Assembly (NCBI GenBank): GCA_020809705.1
Contig: CP085827.1
Location: forward strand, 4,464,001-4,528,000
Direction: 5' to 3'
DNA from: Calonectria ilicicola
Lineage: Eukaryota; Ascomycota; Sordariomycetes; Hypocreales; Nectriaceae
Length of the DNA: 64,000 nucleotides
The number at the start of each line of letters is the position of its first letter. Positions within the stretch are counted from its first letter, which is position 1. Made by a program: the position numbers and the translations under genes. The notes below the pieces were generated by a model that had not been told where the DNA came from, searched no databases, and was given only the letters and a program-made list of their open reading frames with translations. Positions 35,270 to 46,746 of this stretch are shown one piece after another.

Positions 35270-36652
35270 CTATAGCTCCTTCTTCAGTGCGTGCTCTGGC
35301 TTATGTGTAGTCTCGTAGTCAATGTGAACATAGGCGCGCTCAATGTCCGGTAGGTCCTCCAGCTTGAACTGCAGCGCTTCGGCGACATCGTGGCTTTCCT
35401 GCAGCGACTGCGAAGGGTTCATGACAATATCGACCTCGGCTATGAGGCGAGGCCCTGAGTGGTAAACGCGGACTGTATCAATTCCCTGGATGGAGTCTGA
35501 GTGAGTGATGCAGACGTAGGTGATGAGTTGCTGTACTTCGACCGATGCCGTGACTCCAACTAGAAGGAGGAACTCTGCAAAGGCGGTACGAAGCCAATTA
35601 CTTGAAATAAGAACCGAGAGGAGAATAGCGCCCATAGGGTCGATCCACCACTTGAGCTTAGAACCACCGACAGACGTCAAGATACCGAAACCGTTGATGA
35701 AGAGGTCGTTGCGGTGATCTTGCCACAGAATGTTGACCTGGCTATATTTGTCCTTGAGGGCCCAACAATACAGCCACAAAGCGAACTTGGTCGCAAAGGC
35801 GGCGCAAACCGTAAGGACGGAAGGCAAATGGAAAGGTTTGGAGTCCTCGGATTGGGCTAGCTCTTGGCAGGCAAAGGCGATGATGATGAGCGACACAGTA
35901 GTCATGAGAAAGCAGAATGCAATGTTGCCCACAGTCTCCAGGCGAGCCTTGCCCGCAGGAAAGCGGCGAGGGTCAACGCGGCGAATAGCGCGATTGGACA
36001 AGATGAGAGTGATGTTGCTCATAGGATCAAAGATGGCGTCCGCCATAGTGGTGAAGAGGGACAGAGATCCTGATGAAATGGCAGCGTAGAGCTGGAGCGC
36101 TGCGAGGACGAGGTTAGCGGCGAGAGAACCCCATACAGCAATCTGGAACTTGAGTTGATCTTCACCGGCCTCGTGGCGGGCTTCATCGCGGTGCTGTTCC
36201 ACCGACTTGAGCATGCGCTCGATGGTTTCATTTTGCTGCTTGTAGAAGCCCTGTACCTGGCGGCTCTTTGATTTGGGGTTGAGGACGTTGGGAATGCACT
36301 TGGCGCCATCGCGTTTGCGCGAGGTGTTGGCCTTGATTGTCTCAAGGTCCGACTCAGTCTTGTACGAGAGGGATAGACCATAGGGATCATTCTCAAGGCC
36401 GGCAGCGAGGCCTGGAAGCCGGCGGCGACCCGCCGTCAGTTGGCTCTCGACATCGGTCACATGGGAGACATTGCGAACGATGGTCTCGTTATCATCAGCG
36501 GCGACTGGTTCAACAGCGGTACTGGAGCCGTGCTGGGAAGGTGAAGCCCGGGAATGGCTGTGAGAGCGACTGCTACTGCTTGCGCGATCGATGGGTTGGA
36601 GGTGAATCGCGTGTGGGTGGTGAGTAATTGTGTTGCGAGCGTCGGGCAACAT
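35270..36652 (-). CDS. Cation diffusion facilitator metal transporter, probably Mn type
   Basis: A single exon gives 460 residues from the ATG at 36650-36652. The frame runs a further 60 codons upstream to another ATG at 36832, but that extension is low-complexity and out of keeping with the family. About 170 residues of soluble N-terminus precede the transporter domain. Membrane segments carry the family metal site: DAIFD in the second helix region and DHRND in the fifth. The D-x-x-x-D arrangement in both positions is that of manganese-type CDF proteins (plant MTP8-11 group) rather than the H-x-x-x-D of zinc exporters. The C-terminal cytosolic domain has GPRLIAEVDIVMNP and ends in YVHIDYETTHKPEH. 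The likely role is H+-coupled export of a divalent metal into an organelle; organelle and metal are inferred. Confidence 0.9.
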   Translation of the reverse strand: MLPDARNTITHHPHAIHLQPIDRASSSSRSHSHSRASPSQHGSSTAVEPVAADDNETIVRNVSHVTDVESQLTAGRRRLPGLAAGLENDPYGLSLSYKTESDLETIKANTSRKRDGAKCIPNVLNPKSKSRQVQGFYKQQNETIERMLKSVEQHRDEARHEAGEDQLKFQIAVWGSLAANLVLAALQLYAAISSGSLSLFTTMADAIFDPMSNITLILSNRAIRRVDPRRFPAGKARLETVGNIAFCFLMTTVSLIIIAFACQELAQSEDSKPFHLPSVLTVCAAFATKFALWLYCWALKDKYSQVNILWQDHRNDLFINGFGILTSVGGSKLKWWIDPMGAILLSVLISSNWLRTAFAEFLLLVGVTASVEVQQLITYVCITHSDSIQGIDTVRVYHSGPRLIAEVDIVMNPSQSLQESHDVAEALQFKLEDLPDIERAYVHIDYETTHKPEHALKKEL

Positions 36653-38213
36653 TGTGTGCGGTGAGGGCGTCCTGGGAGAGGGGCTGAGAGAGGCGAGTGA
36701 GATGAGCAAGTCTAGGTCTCTGCAAGCAAGCAGAGGCGAGTTGGGGATTGGCGGTGGATGGCCGAGAAGGGCGGGAGTGACGTGTGAGATGGCGGCCCCG
36801 CGGTTGCGAGAGTCAGTGATGGATCGACACAAACTACCGTTGGCGAGTAATAAGACAAGTCACCTCAGGTCTCGGAAACTCCTACGATAGGAAAGTCAAG
36901 ACGAAGGCTGCAAGACTGCGAGGGTACACGAGCACACACGCACTATGTGCCGTCTAATGGTTCAACACAGGCCCCCTTTGCCACGCCCGTACACTCGTGC
37001 GGGCAAACCAGTCACCTCCCAAATAAGCAATATAACATGCTCTGCCGTGTCTCTATTTTTTCACAGCTGCCCGATGCCCCAGCCCGTTCCAGAACCCACC
37101 GACCAACTGGCTAGTTGGGGGGCCGACCCTCGTTATTCGTCATGCTGCCACGTGCAAGCAACAAGTTGCGCCAATTCGTTGTCTCGCTGTCCAATTTCGC
37201 CTTTGGCCCGCGCGGAGAGAATGGTGGCGATCCCCCATGTTGGCGATCCCCCATGTTGGCGCAGTGGGGTTGGTAATGGTTGAGGGGAAGTTATCAGACT
37301 GTCACTAACAGCCTGGCACGTAACAACACTCAATTTGGTGATAGTGCGCCATGCCGGTAGTTGGAGTGTACTAGTTGACAACTAATAGCCGATACTTGAT
37401 TGGGCCAAGGGCCGTAAGAGAGGGGAAGCTTCCGCCTGGCATCGGCTGAGACGAAAGGGGGAAACCGACCGGGTAATGAGGTTGCGGGGGGGCAGAAGCG
37501 GTAGAATATTGAGAGGGGATGATGGATCGAGGTTGAGAACTAGAAATTTAAGAATGAGGCTTAGTTCAATATATATCTGCGGCCCCAGTGCCCAATTGCC
37601 GGAGCCGACTTCCGCCTTTCGCTATGTCCCATCGCATCTGCCAAGTCGGGAGCCATCGGAACAGGGAGCTCGAATGCCAAGGGCCCCGAGTGGTGGGGCG
37701 GGGACGAGAATAGGGATCGTGTTTGGCGCAGCAGCAAGCAGCAGGGAGAAGACTTTACATCGCCAGGCCCAATATAAAAGCAGAAGGCGCTGGTTGTTAT
37801 ATGTCAAATAAACACTATTATTATATTGACTTTGCTTGCGTTTGAGAAGGTTTGTTGGACCATGGAAATCATGTCTAATGTTGTATTAGGTTGCATCTGG
37901 CCTGACCCGCCCGCCAGCCACGGATGTGGCTGGAACTATTGGATGATGGGGCCAACACAAGATGCTATTTCTTAAATAGGATGCCTGAAAACGATGTATG
38001 TAGGAATACTATGTAAAAATTTACATTACTTGCAGCTTGTGACGTAAATGACCGTTGGTCGAGATGGCATACATGGCCAGCCATCCCTATGCTGTAATAT
38101 CACACACCTCCTCAGCGGGGCCAAGAATCTGCCTCTATACCAAACCCGATATCTAGTTCAAACTTACATTCCTCAGCTGGCAATCGCGTAAAATGAGCGC
38201 CAGGTAAGCTGAA
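36653..38213. other. Intergenic region between CDF transporter and hydrolase
   Basis: This is the promoter side of the CDF gene. A 16-bp unit (ggcgatcccccatgtt) is directly repeated twice at 37226-37257, and a TATAAAA-like site lies near 37770. No coding sequence is supported. Confidence 0.5.
37226..37257. repeat. 16-bp direct tandem duplication
   Basis: Two perfect adjacent copies of ggcgatcccccatgtt are followed by a further ggcg. It looks like a recent slippage duplication in non-coding DNA. Confidence 0.9.
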
Positions 38214-39152
38214 TTACAGCTTGGGTGAAGGCTTGATCCTCTCGAGGATCCAGTCGGCCACGTCCTTGGCAAACTCCTCCTTGACCAAGTCCAAATGCAG
38301 GGCGTGATACCCGCCCTTGTACGTCTTGATTGTCTTGTCTTCGACGGGCTGGCCCTTCATGTACTCGGTGGCCACTGGAAAATTACACGTCTTGTCGCTG
38401 TCGCCCATACCAAACCAAAGGCCGTGAACCTGCTTGCCCATCTTGACCTCTCCAGATTGCAGCACTGTTGTTCGATCAAGCAGCGAGGCTAGGCCCTCGA
38501 GGGTCCCGGTGTCATGGCAAAGGGTGTCCTTGGCTAGGGCCTCTTGTGTCTCCTTGTCGCGCGTGATGTTCTCGGGGGGGATAGAGTGCTTCAATTGGAA
38601 GTGCGGCATGAGGCGGCCTGCGAGCCGCCCCGCCGCGATTTTGAGCGAGCTGGGCTGCTCCTCTGGGGCGAAGCTGATAAAAGGCGACTCGAGGATCCAG
38701 CCGCGCACCTGGCCTACAACTTTTTCGTACTTGGGATCGCCAGCCAGAGTCAAAACCTCGCCGCCACCCATCGAATGGCCGAGGACAAAAATGGGCTCCG
38801 CTGATGGCAACTTGTCCTCGATGAATGCGGCAATATCTGCGATGACCTGCGACGTGGGACCCGTGTTGCCCTTGTCTGCTGGCTTCTTGACGCTGCGGCC
38901 CCAGCCGCGTTGATCAAAGCCGAGGGTCTGAATGCCATGGTCCGCTAAGCTGTGGGCAAGCTCGCTGTACCACTGGACGTGGTCGCTGAAGCCATGCACA
39001 ATGATGAGCTTGGCCGTGACCGGAACGGCCGGCTATACAGGTCAGCATTTGCTAGGCATCCCATTACAGCGGGCTCTCTTTCTTACCGTCCAGGTCTTGG
39101 TGTAGAGGCAGGCATCGCCTATTTGGAAAGTACCCTCAGTTTCGGTCGCCAT
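38214..39152 (-). CDS. Monoacylglycerol lipase-like alpha/beta hydrolase
   Basis: Two exons, 39087-39152 and 38214-39032, joined in phase 0 over a 54-nt intron, encode 294 residues. The fold is a serine hydrolase: an oxyanion-side HGFSDHVQWY segment, the nucleophile elbow GHSMGGG with Ser at about 109, an acid in MGDSDKTC (Asp about 233) and His at about 265 in GGYHALHLD. This order and the GFDQRGWGRS strand match the Yju3/monoglyceride lipase group, which releases glycerol from monoacylglycerols in lipid turnover. No signal peptide or membrane anchor is evident. The original substrate could also be another short ester; family membership is secure. Confidence 0.9.
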
Positions 39153-40169
39153 GATGTGTTTCGCGATGGATAAGGTGTCGATAGTGTCTGGGTCCAATCT
39201 CGCAAGGTTAGGTTGATTGGGATGTGCCGAGGAATCCTAGATGTGAAAATGGTGAAGCGAGTCGAGGTCGGGGAGAGCTCTCACAAGTGCAGCAGCCACC
39301 TGACATGGAGCCCGCTGATTTGAGGCATGATCCTTTGGTTGGCCCGCCGCCGTCGCAGGCGGCGCCAGCATGTGATAGAGTTGGTGCGCGCCACAGCGCA
39401 CCCAGGGTACGCTGGGCCTGGAGGCTGAGGCCCGTTCTCCTGGTGGTGTTCCTTCTAGGATTTTCACTGCCCGCGAGACAAATTTGTCTAGGTCCAATCT
39501 AGCATTAGGAATGACAATTATCCTCCTTTGCGATTGCAGTGCGAGACCTGGATGATAGAGTTATAGCACGGCACACAGCAGGTGCAATTGCCAGGCATTA
39601 TGTCACCAGCCATTTTGCCAAGGTGCTTACACCCTTGTTGCTTGTTGTTCGCCAGCACCTTTTTATCATTCAACTTCAATCAGCCATCTAACGTCCTTGG
39701 TGCTAAATTTAACAAGGTTCAAGCCCATAATAATGAGGAAAATTAGTTGCTTAGCTTGGCGAATTGTGCGCGAGCCAGCTGATTCATCATTGTGGCGGGA
39801 GATGGATGCAAAATGGCAAAGAGGAATTGTTGATATTCAATGCGACTTCTAAATGCACGTCGGCCTCCATTGCTGAGGTCAACACGCCTCCGCCCCTTCT
39901 TTTTGTCCACAATATAATCAATACCAGAACCGACGCCGTCAAAGCAGAGCACATGTACCTGTCGAGTGGAGTTCCCTTTAACCGCCGCTGGTAGGGCCTC
40001 CACGGTCGAGACCCAGACGTACACATCGAATAAGTAATATACAGTATTTCATCTCACCGTCCCCGGAGCCCAGATCCTCATTGACCATGAACTCATGACA
40101 TTACATCCTCGCCACGTGTTGCACATCGGCAGTGAAGATCCTTCTATTCCAGCTCATATTGCTTCACGT
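39153..40169. other. Intergenic region between hydrolase and ABC transporter
   Basis: About 1 kb holds the promoter side of the hydrolase and the 3' side of the ABC transporter gene. No supported coding sequence or RNA gene. Confidence 0.5.
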
Positions 40170-42533
40170 TCATCGTTTCTCCTCGCTCTTGGTGTTTTGC
40201 GCATTCTCGGGCTCAACATCAGTCTCAGACTCCTTCTCATCTAGCCTCTCCAAGTCGTCCTCAATCTCTTCGGCCTCGGTGATGTGAGCTCTAGATTCTG
40301 AACTCCTCTTGTCAGGTACCTCACCTCCGCTCATCTGCCACTCCATGAGCTTGCTAAATGCACTCTCGGGGTTGGCAGCGAGCTGGTTGTAGCTGCCAAT
40401 TTCGGCGACCTTGCCCTCGTTGTTGAGAACAATGATCTGGTCAGATCTCTTAATGGTAGATAGACGATGCGCAATGGAAATGGTAGTGTTGCGACCACGG
40501 AGAAGACCAGCTAGAGCTTCATTGACAAGGGTCTCAGACTCAGCGTCCAGAGCGGACGTGGCCTCATCAAGAATCAAAATATCGGGATCTTTGAGGAGGG
40601 CTCGGGCAATAGCGATGCGCTGCTTCTGGCCACCAGACAGTTGCGATCCTCTGGCTCCAACCTGCGTCTCGAGGCCGTCAGGAAGATCGCTAATGAAGTT
40701 ACAGTTAGCTTTACGAGCAGCAGCGATAATTTCAGTTCGGCTGGCATGGGGCTTCCCGTAGGCGATATTCTCAGCGATGGTTCCAGAGAAGAGAACAGGC
40801 TCCTGGGAGACCATGCCAATTCGTCTCCTCAGTGACTTGACGTTCATTGTGGAAATATCCACGCCATTGATAGTGATGGAGCCAGCAACAGGGTTGTAGA
40901 ATCTAAGCAGAAGGGAGGCAACGGTTGACTTTCCACCTCCCGATGGTCCAACCACACAAACGTTGCTTCCGGAGGGGATCTCGAAGCTCAGGCCGTTGAA
41001 GATCTTGACTGCCGGCCGGGTGGGATAGGCAAAAGTGACATCGTTAAACTTGATGGGACCCTGAGCAGATTTGACGGGAACGCCAACCGTCTGGTGAATG
41101 CCTGGCTTGCGATCTTGGAGCTCGAAGAGTCGACTGGCTGCACCAACACCTTTCATAAGCTCTGAGTAAAAGCCTGATAAGCCGAAAAGACTGGAGCCAG
41201 CAAACGCTGTATACATCATAAAAGATGTCAGATCACCCATTGACATGGCGCCAGACCTCACCAAGTTTCCTCCGACAACCAACATGGCCAAAATAGTCAT
41301 GTTTCCCGCCCAGCCAGTCGAGGCGAAGAAAGTGGCGGCAACGAGGGATTCTCTTCTGCCAAGAGCAAAGATCCTGCGGATTTGTCTGTTGTAACGGCCA
41401 ACTTCCTGAACTTCTCCAACAAAGGCCTGGCTCGTCTTGATGTTACCCAAACGTTCCTCAGCAATCTTGGTCAATGTTCCGAGGTTCTTCTGGATAGACC
41501 TGCTAATGTTGCGGATAGCTCGACCATACAGGAAAGCACCAACGGCGATAGGGGGGAACATTAGAAGCAAAATACCAGTAAGCTTAGGGCTGGTCCACAC
41601 CATGATGGCAAAACCAGCACCACCGCTAAATAGTGCTCTCAGTCCATCACTGATATTTTGAGTAACGGATTTTCCTACAATGACAGTATCGGAGCTGAGT
41701 CGAGAAATGAGGTCACCCACTCGATTTGCATCAAAAAATTCGGCATCCTGGACGTAGGTGCGACGGTATAGCTGCGATCGAAGCCTGGCGACAACCCGCT
41801 CACCAACAATGCGGAGGAGAACAACACGGCCGAAGTTAGCCATAGCGCCGATGGTTAGAATAGTGCCAAGGCCAAGGAAGAACTGCTTCAGGGTCAGACC
41901 AAAAATGCGGACATCCTCAGCCTCACCCTTGGTGGACATATCGAGGATGCGGCCGACAGAAAATGGGATGGACATGGTGACGCTGGAGGAAATGACGAGG
42001 AAGACAAAGGCTATGGAAAGCCACCTTAGTTCTGGCCTTGCAATCTTGATCAATCGCCAGATCTCTGCGAAACCAGCCTTGCCGCCACCGGAACCTTTGC
42101 CTTCCTTGGATAACCGAGCCGAAAGATTGACCTGAGCCGCGCGGGCAGCCTTTTCGCTTTTGGTGAATTCATGCTTGCCATCGTCTTCCTCAATCTCGGG
42201 CTTCTTAGCTCCCTCTTCCACTTTATTTTGAACCTGTTGCTGAAGGCGAGAAACCGTAGAGAATTGACGAAATGGAGTATTTATGGAGGCATACTCTGAA
42301 ATCCGGGAAGGGTTGCTTGCCGAAAATCGGAACGTTGCGATCGAGAATGGCGGGAGGGTGCTTTGGCAGGATGGCGAGGTATGGAACAACCTCGCGCGGA
42401 GAAGCGAGGGTTCGGTCTTGCGTAGAGCAGCGACCAATGGACTCGGCGACACGGCGGGAGGTATTTGGGAAGCCAGTAGCGAGCCCTCAGCGAGGCGTGG
42501 GAGCAGCACGCGGCGTGCTACTCCCGAGACCAT
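40170..42533 (-). CDS. MDL1: Mitochondrial half-size ABC transporter, MDL1/ABCB10 type
   Basis: A single exon encodes 787 residues. A basic, Ser-rich N-terminus (about 1-95) with few acidic residues looks like a mitochondrial targeting sequence. A six-helix ABC transmembrane domain spans about 170-465. One nucleotide-binding domain shows Walker A GPSGGGKST at 529-537, the signature LSGGQ at 633-637, Walker B ILILDE at 652-657 and the switch-region H in ISIAHR. A charged Glu-rich tail follows. Half-transporters of this type dimerise in the inner membrane; yeast Mdl1 exports peptides from the matrix. Distinction from Mdl2 is by resemblance only. The next gene upstream, RTT103, is on the same strand about 1 kb away. 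Confidence 0.92.
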   Translation of the reverse strand: MVSGVARRVLLPRLAEGSLLASQIPPAVSPSPLVAALRKTEPSLLRARLFHTSPSCQSTLPPFSIATFRFSASNPSRISEYASINTPFRQFSTVSRLQQQVQNKVEEGAKKPEIEEDDGKHEFTKSEKAARAAQVNLSARLSKEGKGSGGGKAGFAEIWRLIKIARPELRWLSIAFVFLVISSSVTMSIPFSVGRILDMSTKGEAEDVRIFGLTLKQFFLGLGTILTIGAMANFGRVVLLRIVGERVVARLRSQLYRRTYVQDAEFFDANRVGDLISRLSSDTVIVGKSVTQNISDGLRALFSGGAGFAIMVWTSPKLTGILLLMFPPIAVGAFLYGRAIRNISRSIQKNLGTLTKIAEERLGNIKTSQAFVGEVQEVGRYNRQIRRIFALGRRESLVAATFFASTGWAGNMTILAMLVVGGNLVRSGAMSMGDLTSFMMYTAFAGSSLFGLSGFYSELMKGVGAASRLFELQDRKPGIHQTVGVPVKSAQGPIKFNDVTFAYPTRPAVKIFNGLSFEIPSGSNVCVVGPSGGGKSTVASLLLRFYNPVAGSITINGVDISTMNVKSLRRRIGMVSQEPVLFSGTIAENIAYGKPHASRTEIIAAARKANCNFISDLPDGLETQVGARGSQLSGGQKQRIAIARALLKDPDILILDEATSALDAESETLVNEALAGLLRGRNTTISIAHRLSTIKRSDQIIVLNNEGKVAEIGSYNQLAANPESAFSKLMEWQMSGGEVPDKRSSESRAHITEAEEIEDDLERLDEKESETDVEPENAQNTKSEEKR

Positions 42534-43546
42534 GGTGACGGTGGGGGATTGCTCAGAAGATCTCTCACCGGAGCATCCTCAGTGCGGCACTGATGTCGCG
42601 GGGCAAAGCAGAGCAGGTCGGGGCTACTCGCAGATTGGGTCAGCGGTGCGATGAAAGAATCAAAGTTCAATAGGACGCAATGCCGTCATCGCAGAGGCAT
42701 TTCCGAGCCGCTAAAAGTTGCTGAGCGAGCAAAGGTTCAAAATTTAGGTGGATCCTCAGCCCGCATGGCGTCTCGGTCGGAGCAACTCGCTCAGCCCCGG
42801 CCGACCCGATGCCGAAAGCAGTTGTTAAATGCCGAGACGCGCCGGTCTTTTACAGGAGGTAGTAATTACATTGAATTCAAAATTTTGCATAGTAAGAAGC
42901 ATCTTGGCTTTGGTTATTGTCCCTTTGTTATTTAACTGGCATCTCCTGTTTCTATCTAGTCTTGATTTATTTATTTTTTTTTAAAAAAAAAATTAAATTA
43001 AAAAGAATTCGAGCTTTCGAACAGATGAGAGATAGAACAATATATTGTCGAATAAATTATATGTTAATATATTATTGTACATAAAAAAAATTTTAAGAGA
43101 AGAAAATTCACTTTAAGGCAGCAGTCTATTCTTTGCCTATTTCAACTAGCGTATTTTATGGGGACGGGATTTTGGATCAGAACCAATTGCCGTCCACTGT
43201 AACTACATGCAATCACATAAATAGGCGAGACGGTTCTAACAAATCTGCAAAACAAAATAGCCATTTGGGTAAGTAGAATACCTGGCTATGGTTGCAACTC
43301 GAGAAAGAAGCATTGAATGACAGTTCCTTCAAGCGCCCGTTTACAAGTAGACTGACTGATAGACATACTATACATTCTTCCCAGGATTCTTCCTTCCTCG
43401 CCAGAAGCATAGGTAAAAGAAGAAAAAAAAGGGAAGGAAACCCAATAGAAAAACAATAGAATACAAGGTGAAGCATGTTGAATAAAGAAAATCTTCCAGC
43501 ACCCAACAGATCATTTGCCAATCAATGCAATGCAATGCAATCCATC
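42534..43546. other. Intergenic region with an AT-rich core
   Basis: This is the MDL1 promoter side and the RTT103 3' side. A block at about 42955-43110 is extremely AT-rich, with A- and T-runs and ATATAT-like stretches. No gene is seen. Confidence 0.55.
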
Positions 43547-44905
43547 TCATGCCTTGGCTTCATCCTTCAGCATCTCTGCGACATCGGCATCAATCCCATC
43601 ATCCCCTCCAAGATCCGGAAAGTCGTCACCCTCATCAACACGGCGTCGTTTGTTAGCTCCGTTGGTCGAGATCGGCAAGGATTGATAGGATGACATCAGG
43701 TTTGAAGAGATATTATCATTGGTAGCCAACGCTTGAGGTTCAGGCACTGCATTTGGAATCTCAAGAACACCAGGCTCAAAAGGCTCCTCTTCCATAGCAG
43801 GAGGAGTAAGGGCTTCCATCTCAGGCCTGTTAGGTTCGGGGGATGTAGTAGTCGCAACGCCATCTCCTTGCTCGCCATTACTCCCAGATGGGCCAAGCGC
43901 ACGCATAATGGCTACTTCCACTTGATGTTTCTTCTCTTCAATTTCGCTCTTCCTGTTCGAAATCTGAGCAGCTGCAGCCTTTTCTTCCTCCAGAGCAGCG
44001 CGATTAGCGTCGAGCAATTTCTCCAGACCAGAAAGCAAGCCTTCCCTCGCCTTGACACACTCTGCAACAGCGCTCTCGGCATTTGCAAGAGTCTTGAGCA
44101 GGCCGTTAAGACGGGCGGCGTAAACAGGCGCCGATGGAGCTGGCGTGGATGAATCGGTTTGCTTTTCGTATTCTTGGCTTGCAGTTGCGATTGTGGCCTT
44201 CAGGGGAGTGCTGAGCTTGCCCACGGTTTGATGAGCAGAGATGAGGGGAGCAAACTCTGATGGAACGGGTGCTGAACCGCCGCCAAATGGTGAACTGCCA
44301 AAGCCTGCTTTGGCACTACCACGGGCTTTGTCTAATTCTGTTGATTTGGTTAGTTGCGAGTGTTGTCAGGCACAGAGTCAAGACATACCTTCGAGACGAC
44401 TATCAATGGCAGCTTGAATTGGTGCTTCAAAGATTGCCCTATCTCTCCACACATCAACCACCCGCTTAAGCTTTGCTTGAACCTCTGCAGGCGCGCCCTT
44501 GTATCCAATGGATAGAGCTTCGGCGACGATAGGCGAGAATGCAATGATAAAATCATCTTTGTGGCGGATCTTGGATTGCTGGGCCACCTCTGTATCACCC
44601 CATCATGTCAGCTACAACTCATGTGTTCAACTAAGCAATGATAGAACAAACCGTTAGCAAGGTAAATGAGACTCAGACGCTTAGTGCTGGACGAGTCCTT
44701 CAGTCGCTGCAGCCAAAGTTGCACAGTTCGATCCGCGTGTCTCCTAGATACATAATGAGCTTAAGTTCGTCGCTTGAATGATGCGGGAACCCATTTGGGG
44801 AGCCTACCTATGAAACATGATCCATTGGGCAGCCGTGGCGATGCTGTCATGGCTCTCATTGAGCGACGAGAGTCGCGCCAACACGGAATCATCGTTGTAA
44901 GCCAT
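43547..44905 (-). CDS. RTT103: RNA polymerase II CTD-interacting protein Rtt103 (CID domain)
   Basis: Four exons, 44808-44905, 44652-44743, 44389-44589 and 43547-44337, join in frame to 393 residues. The N-terminal CID domain (about 1-140) contains the helices QWIMFHRRHADRTVQLWLQ and LSLIYLANEVAQQSK and ends in a VVDVWRDRAIF helix, as in Rtt103/Pcf11/RPRD proteins. A coiled-coil region (about 210-285, Glu/Ala/Lys-rich) follows, then a Pro/Glu-rich tail with an NKRRRVDE basic patch. Yeast Rtt103 binds Ser2-phosphorylated polymerase tails with the Rat1 exonuclease in transcription termination. The gene is divergent from clathrin light chain across 689 nt. Confidence 0.92.
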
Positions 44906-45594
44906 GGTGCTTGCGCTAAACAATATGGGTATTCAATTCGGAAAGAAAAAAAAATCGCCCAAAATTGAGCAGAAGTAATCTCTATGGTAGGGCAGAGATG
45001 GCGCAGGGGTCAGAGCACTGGTTCTACGGGCTCCTCACAAGCAGTTGCTGTGGTTGCCACTGAAAGTCGTCTACGACAGCCACCTGCAGCTAGGATGCAG
45101 AAAAGCTTGCGCGCGGTGGCCTCCACGCGAAGCTGACCCAAACCGTCGAGCTCGCGATTGCTCTGCTTGGAGATGCTTGGAACAAGGCCGAACGAGATGA
45201 CCGAATGAAGATCGCGAAGGAAGAAAATGGCCAAGATACACTGTAAACAACAGCGCAAGGTCAGAATGGGAGCTCGGGCGAGCATATAAGTAAACATCCC
45301 CTACAAGAAATGTAGTGGATATGTGCATAATGACATGCTTTAATGCGAGATTAGCCACCGCGCCAACGTAGCCACTTGAGGCACCCCCCTCTCACCGCCC
45401 GGCAGAATCCACCTCATCAGCTACCTTGTTGCCAGCACCTACCTGAATAGGAGGAAGGAGCACTCATGTACCAGTAGCAATCATCGTGTTTGTCTCTCAA
45501 ATCAACATCGCCCATCAGAAACTTAGCCCTGCTAATCTCCAAATCAGAAGCGCGAAGAAAATTTCAAACACGCCACCCCGCTACATACTTCAAA
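44906..45594. promoter_or_regulatory. Divergent promoter region RTT103 / clathrin light chain
   Basis: Two start codons point away from each other across 689 nt, so both promoters should lie here. No individual factor site can be assigned. No open frame within it is convincing. Confidence 0.55.
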
Positions 45595-46425
45595 ATGGCC
45601 GACCGATTCCCATCGATCGAGGATTTGGATGCCGGTGGTGAGTCCATGACGGCGAGGCAACACTTTAAGGAAACATAACTGACACAAGTATCTCCAGTGC
45701 AACCCGATCTCACTGATAACGCCGCCGATTCCGCTCCTGAAGATTTCCTTGCTCGCGAGAAAGCACTACTTGGCGATGACGCCGTTCAGTTCGCGACCAG
45801 TGACGATGCTGCCGCTTTCACCGAGCCCAGTGGCGACCTCCTCGGCGAAGGTGGAAACGCTTCTTCTACCTTTGAATCCCAATTCCCCGACCTAACTAGC
45901 GCCGATGCTGTGAGTTTTCTTTTTGTTCGTAATATGTGAGCAACCTGTTGACGTGAATGTAAACAGGGCACTGGCCTTGCACCTGGCAACACCAGCATCA
46001 CTGGTCCTTCCGTCAGCTACAACTCAGGATACCAAGCCTTTGCAGCCGAGGAGGAGGAGCCCGAGGTTATCAAGGAATGGCGCGATCGTAGAGACGCCCA
46101 GATTGCCAAGCGAGCTGAACAGTTTGCCGCCCAGCGAGAGGAGACAATCCAAGAGGCACAGCAGAATATTGACGACTTCTACGAGAACTACAACGGCAAG
46201 AAAGAGAAAGGTATTGCGCAAACAAGAAAGGAGGCTGAGGAGTTCCTTGCAAGCCGAGAGGACACTGTCTCTGGTGGTACGAGCTGGGATCGAATTGCCA
46301 AGCTGGTCGATGTTAGCGGCAAGGGTACCAAGGGCGGAGCTGCTGGCTCTGGCAAGGAGCGTTTCCGTGAATTGCTAGTGAGCCTGCGGAAGGACGAGAA
46401 AGCACCCGGTGCCACCGGCTATTAG
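45595..46425 (+). CDS. CLC1: Clathrin light chain
   Basis: Three exons, 45595-45637, 45698-45909 and 45967-46425, give 237 residues. The N-terminus MADRFPSIEDLDAG is typical of fungal light chains. A central acidic, helical heavy-chain-binding region (about 100-165: EWRDRRDAQIAKRAEQ and following) is rich in Glu/Gln/Lys. The C-terminal block SGGTSWDRIAKLVDVSGKG and the FRELLVSLRKDEKAPGATGY ending are diagnostic. The protein regulates clathrin triskelion assembly on coated vesicles and so acts with AP-1, whose gamma subunit is encoded 13 kb downstream. Introns are 60 and 57 nt. The 5' exon-1 junction uses the second of two overlapping GT sites (GTGAGT). Confidence 0.95.
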
Positions 46426-46746
46426 GCGTAAAACCGAACTGATCTGCGCATAATTAGAGATGCAACCTGGTGCAGAGCATACGCGGCAAAATCTCTTTGT
46501 GGGTGCAGGTAGGCAACTTTCCAATTTTGCAAACTGTATTCTATAGTTCAGGAGTAAAGGTTGATAATGGCAAATGACGTGTGAATAGAAGGAACACGAT
46601 TTCATGGCACATTTGACAGCATCACATTAGCGTAATTGAGGCTATAGGATCTCAACTGCGTTCGTCTATTGACACTCTACTATTCACAAAAACCCCTCCA
46701 TTGTCTTGCGAGCCAAGGTATATGGGAAATTGATTGGCATGTCGCC
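46426..46746. other. Short convergent intergenic region
   Basis: 321 nt lie between the convergent stops of the clathrin light chain and COX7 genes, presumably both 3' untranslated regions. Nothing further is seen. Confidence 0.55.

Noticed and set aside
36653..36832. N-terminal extension of the CDF transporter to the upstream ATG
   Set aside because: The extra 60 residues are Pro/Ser-rich and look like translated leader; the downstream ATG suits the family better.
45000..45040. tRNA-like string (ggcgcaggggtcagagcac)
   Set aside because: Resembles an internal box A, but no box B or complementary arms follow; no tRNA fold could be drawn.
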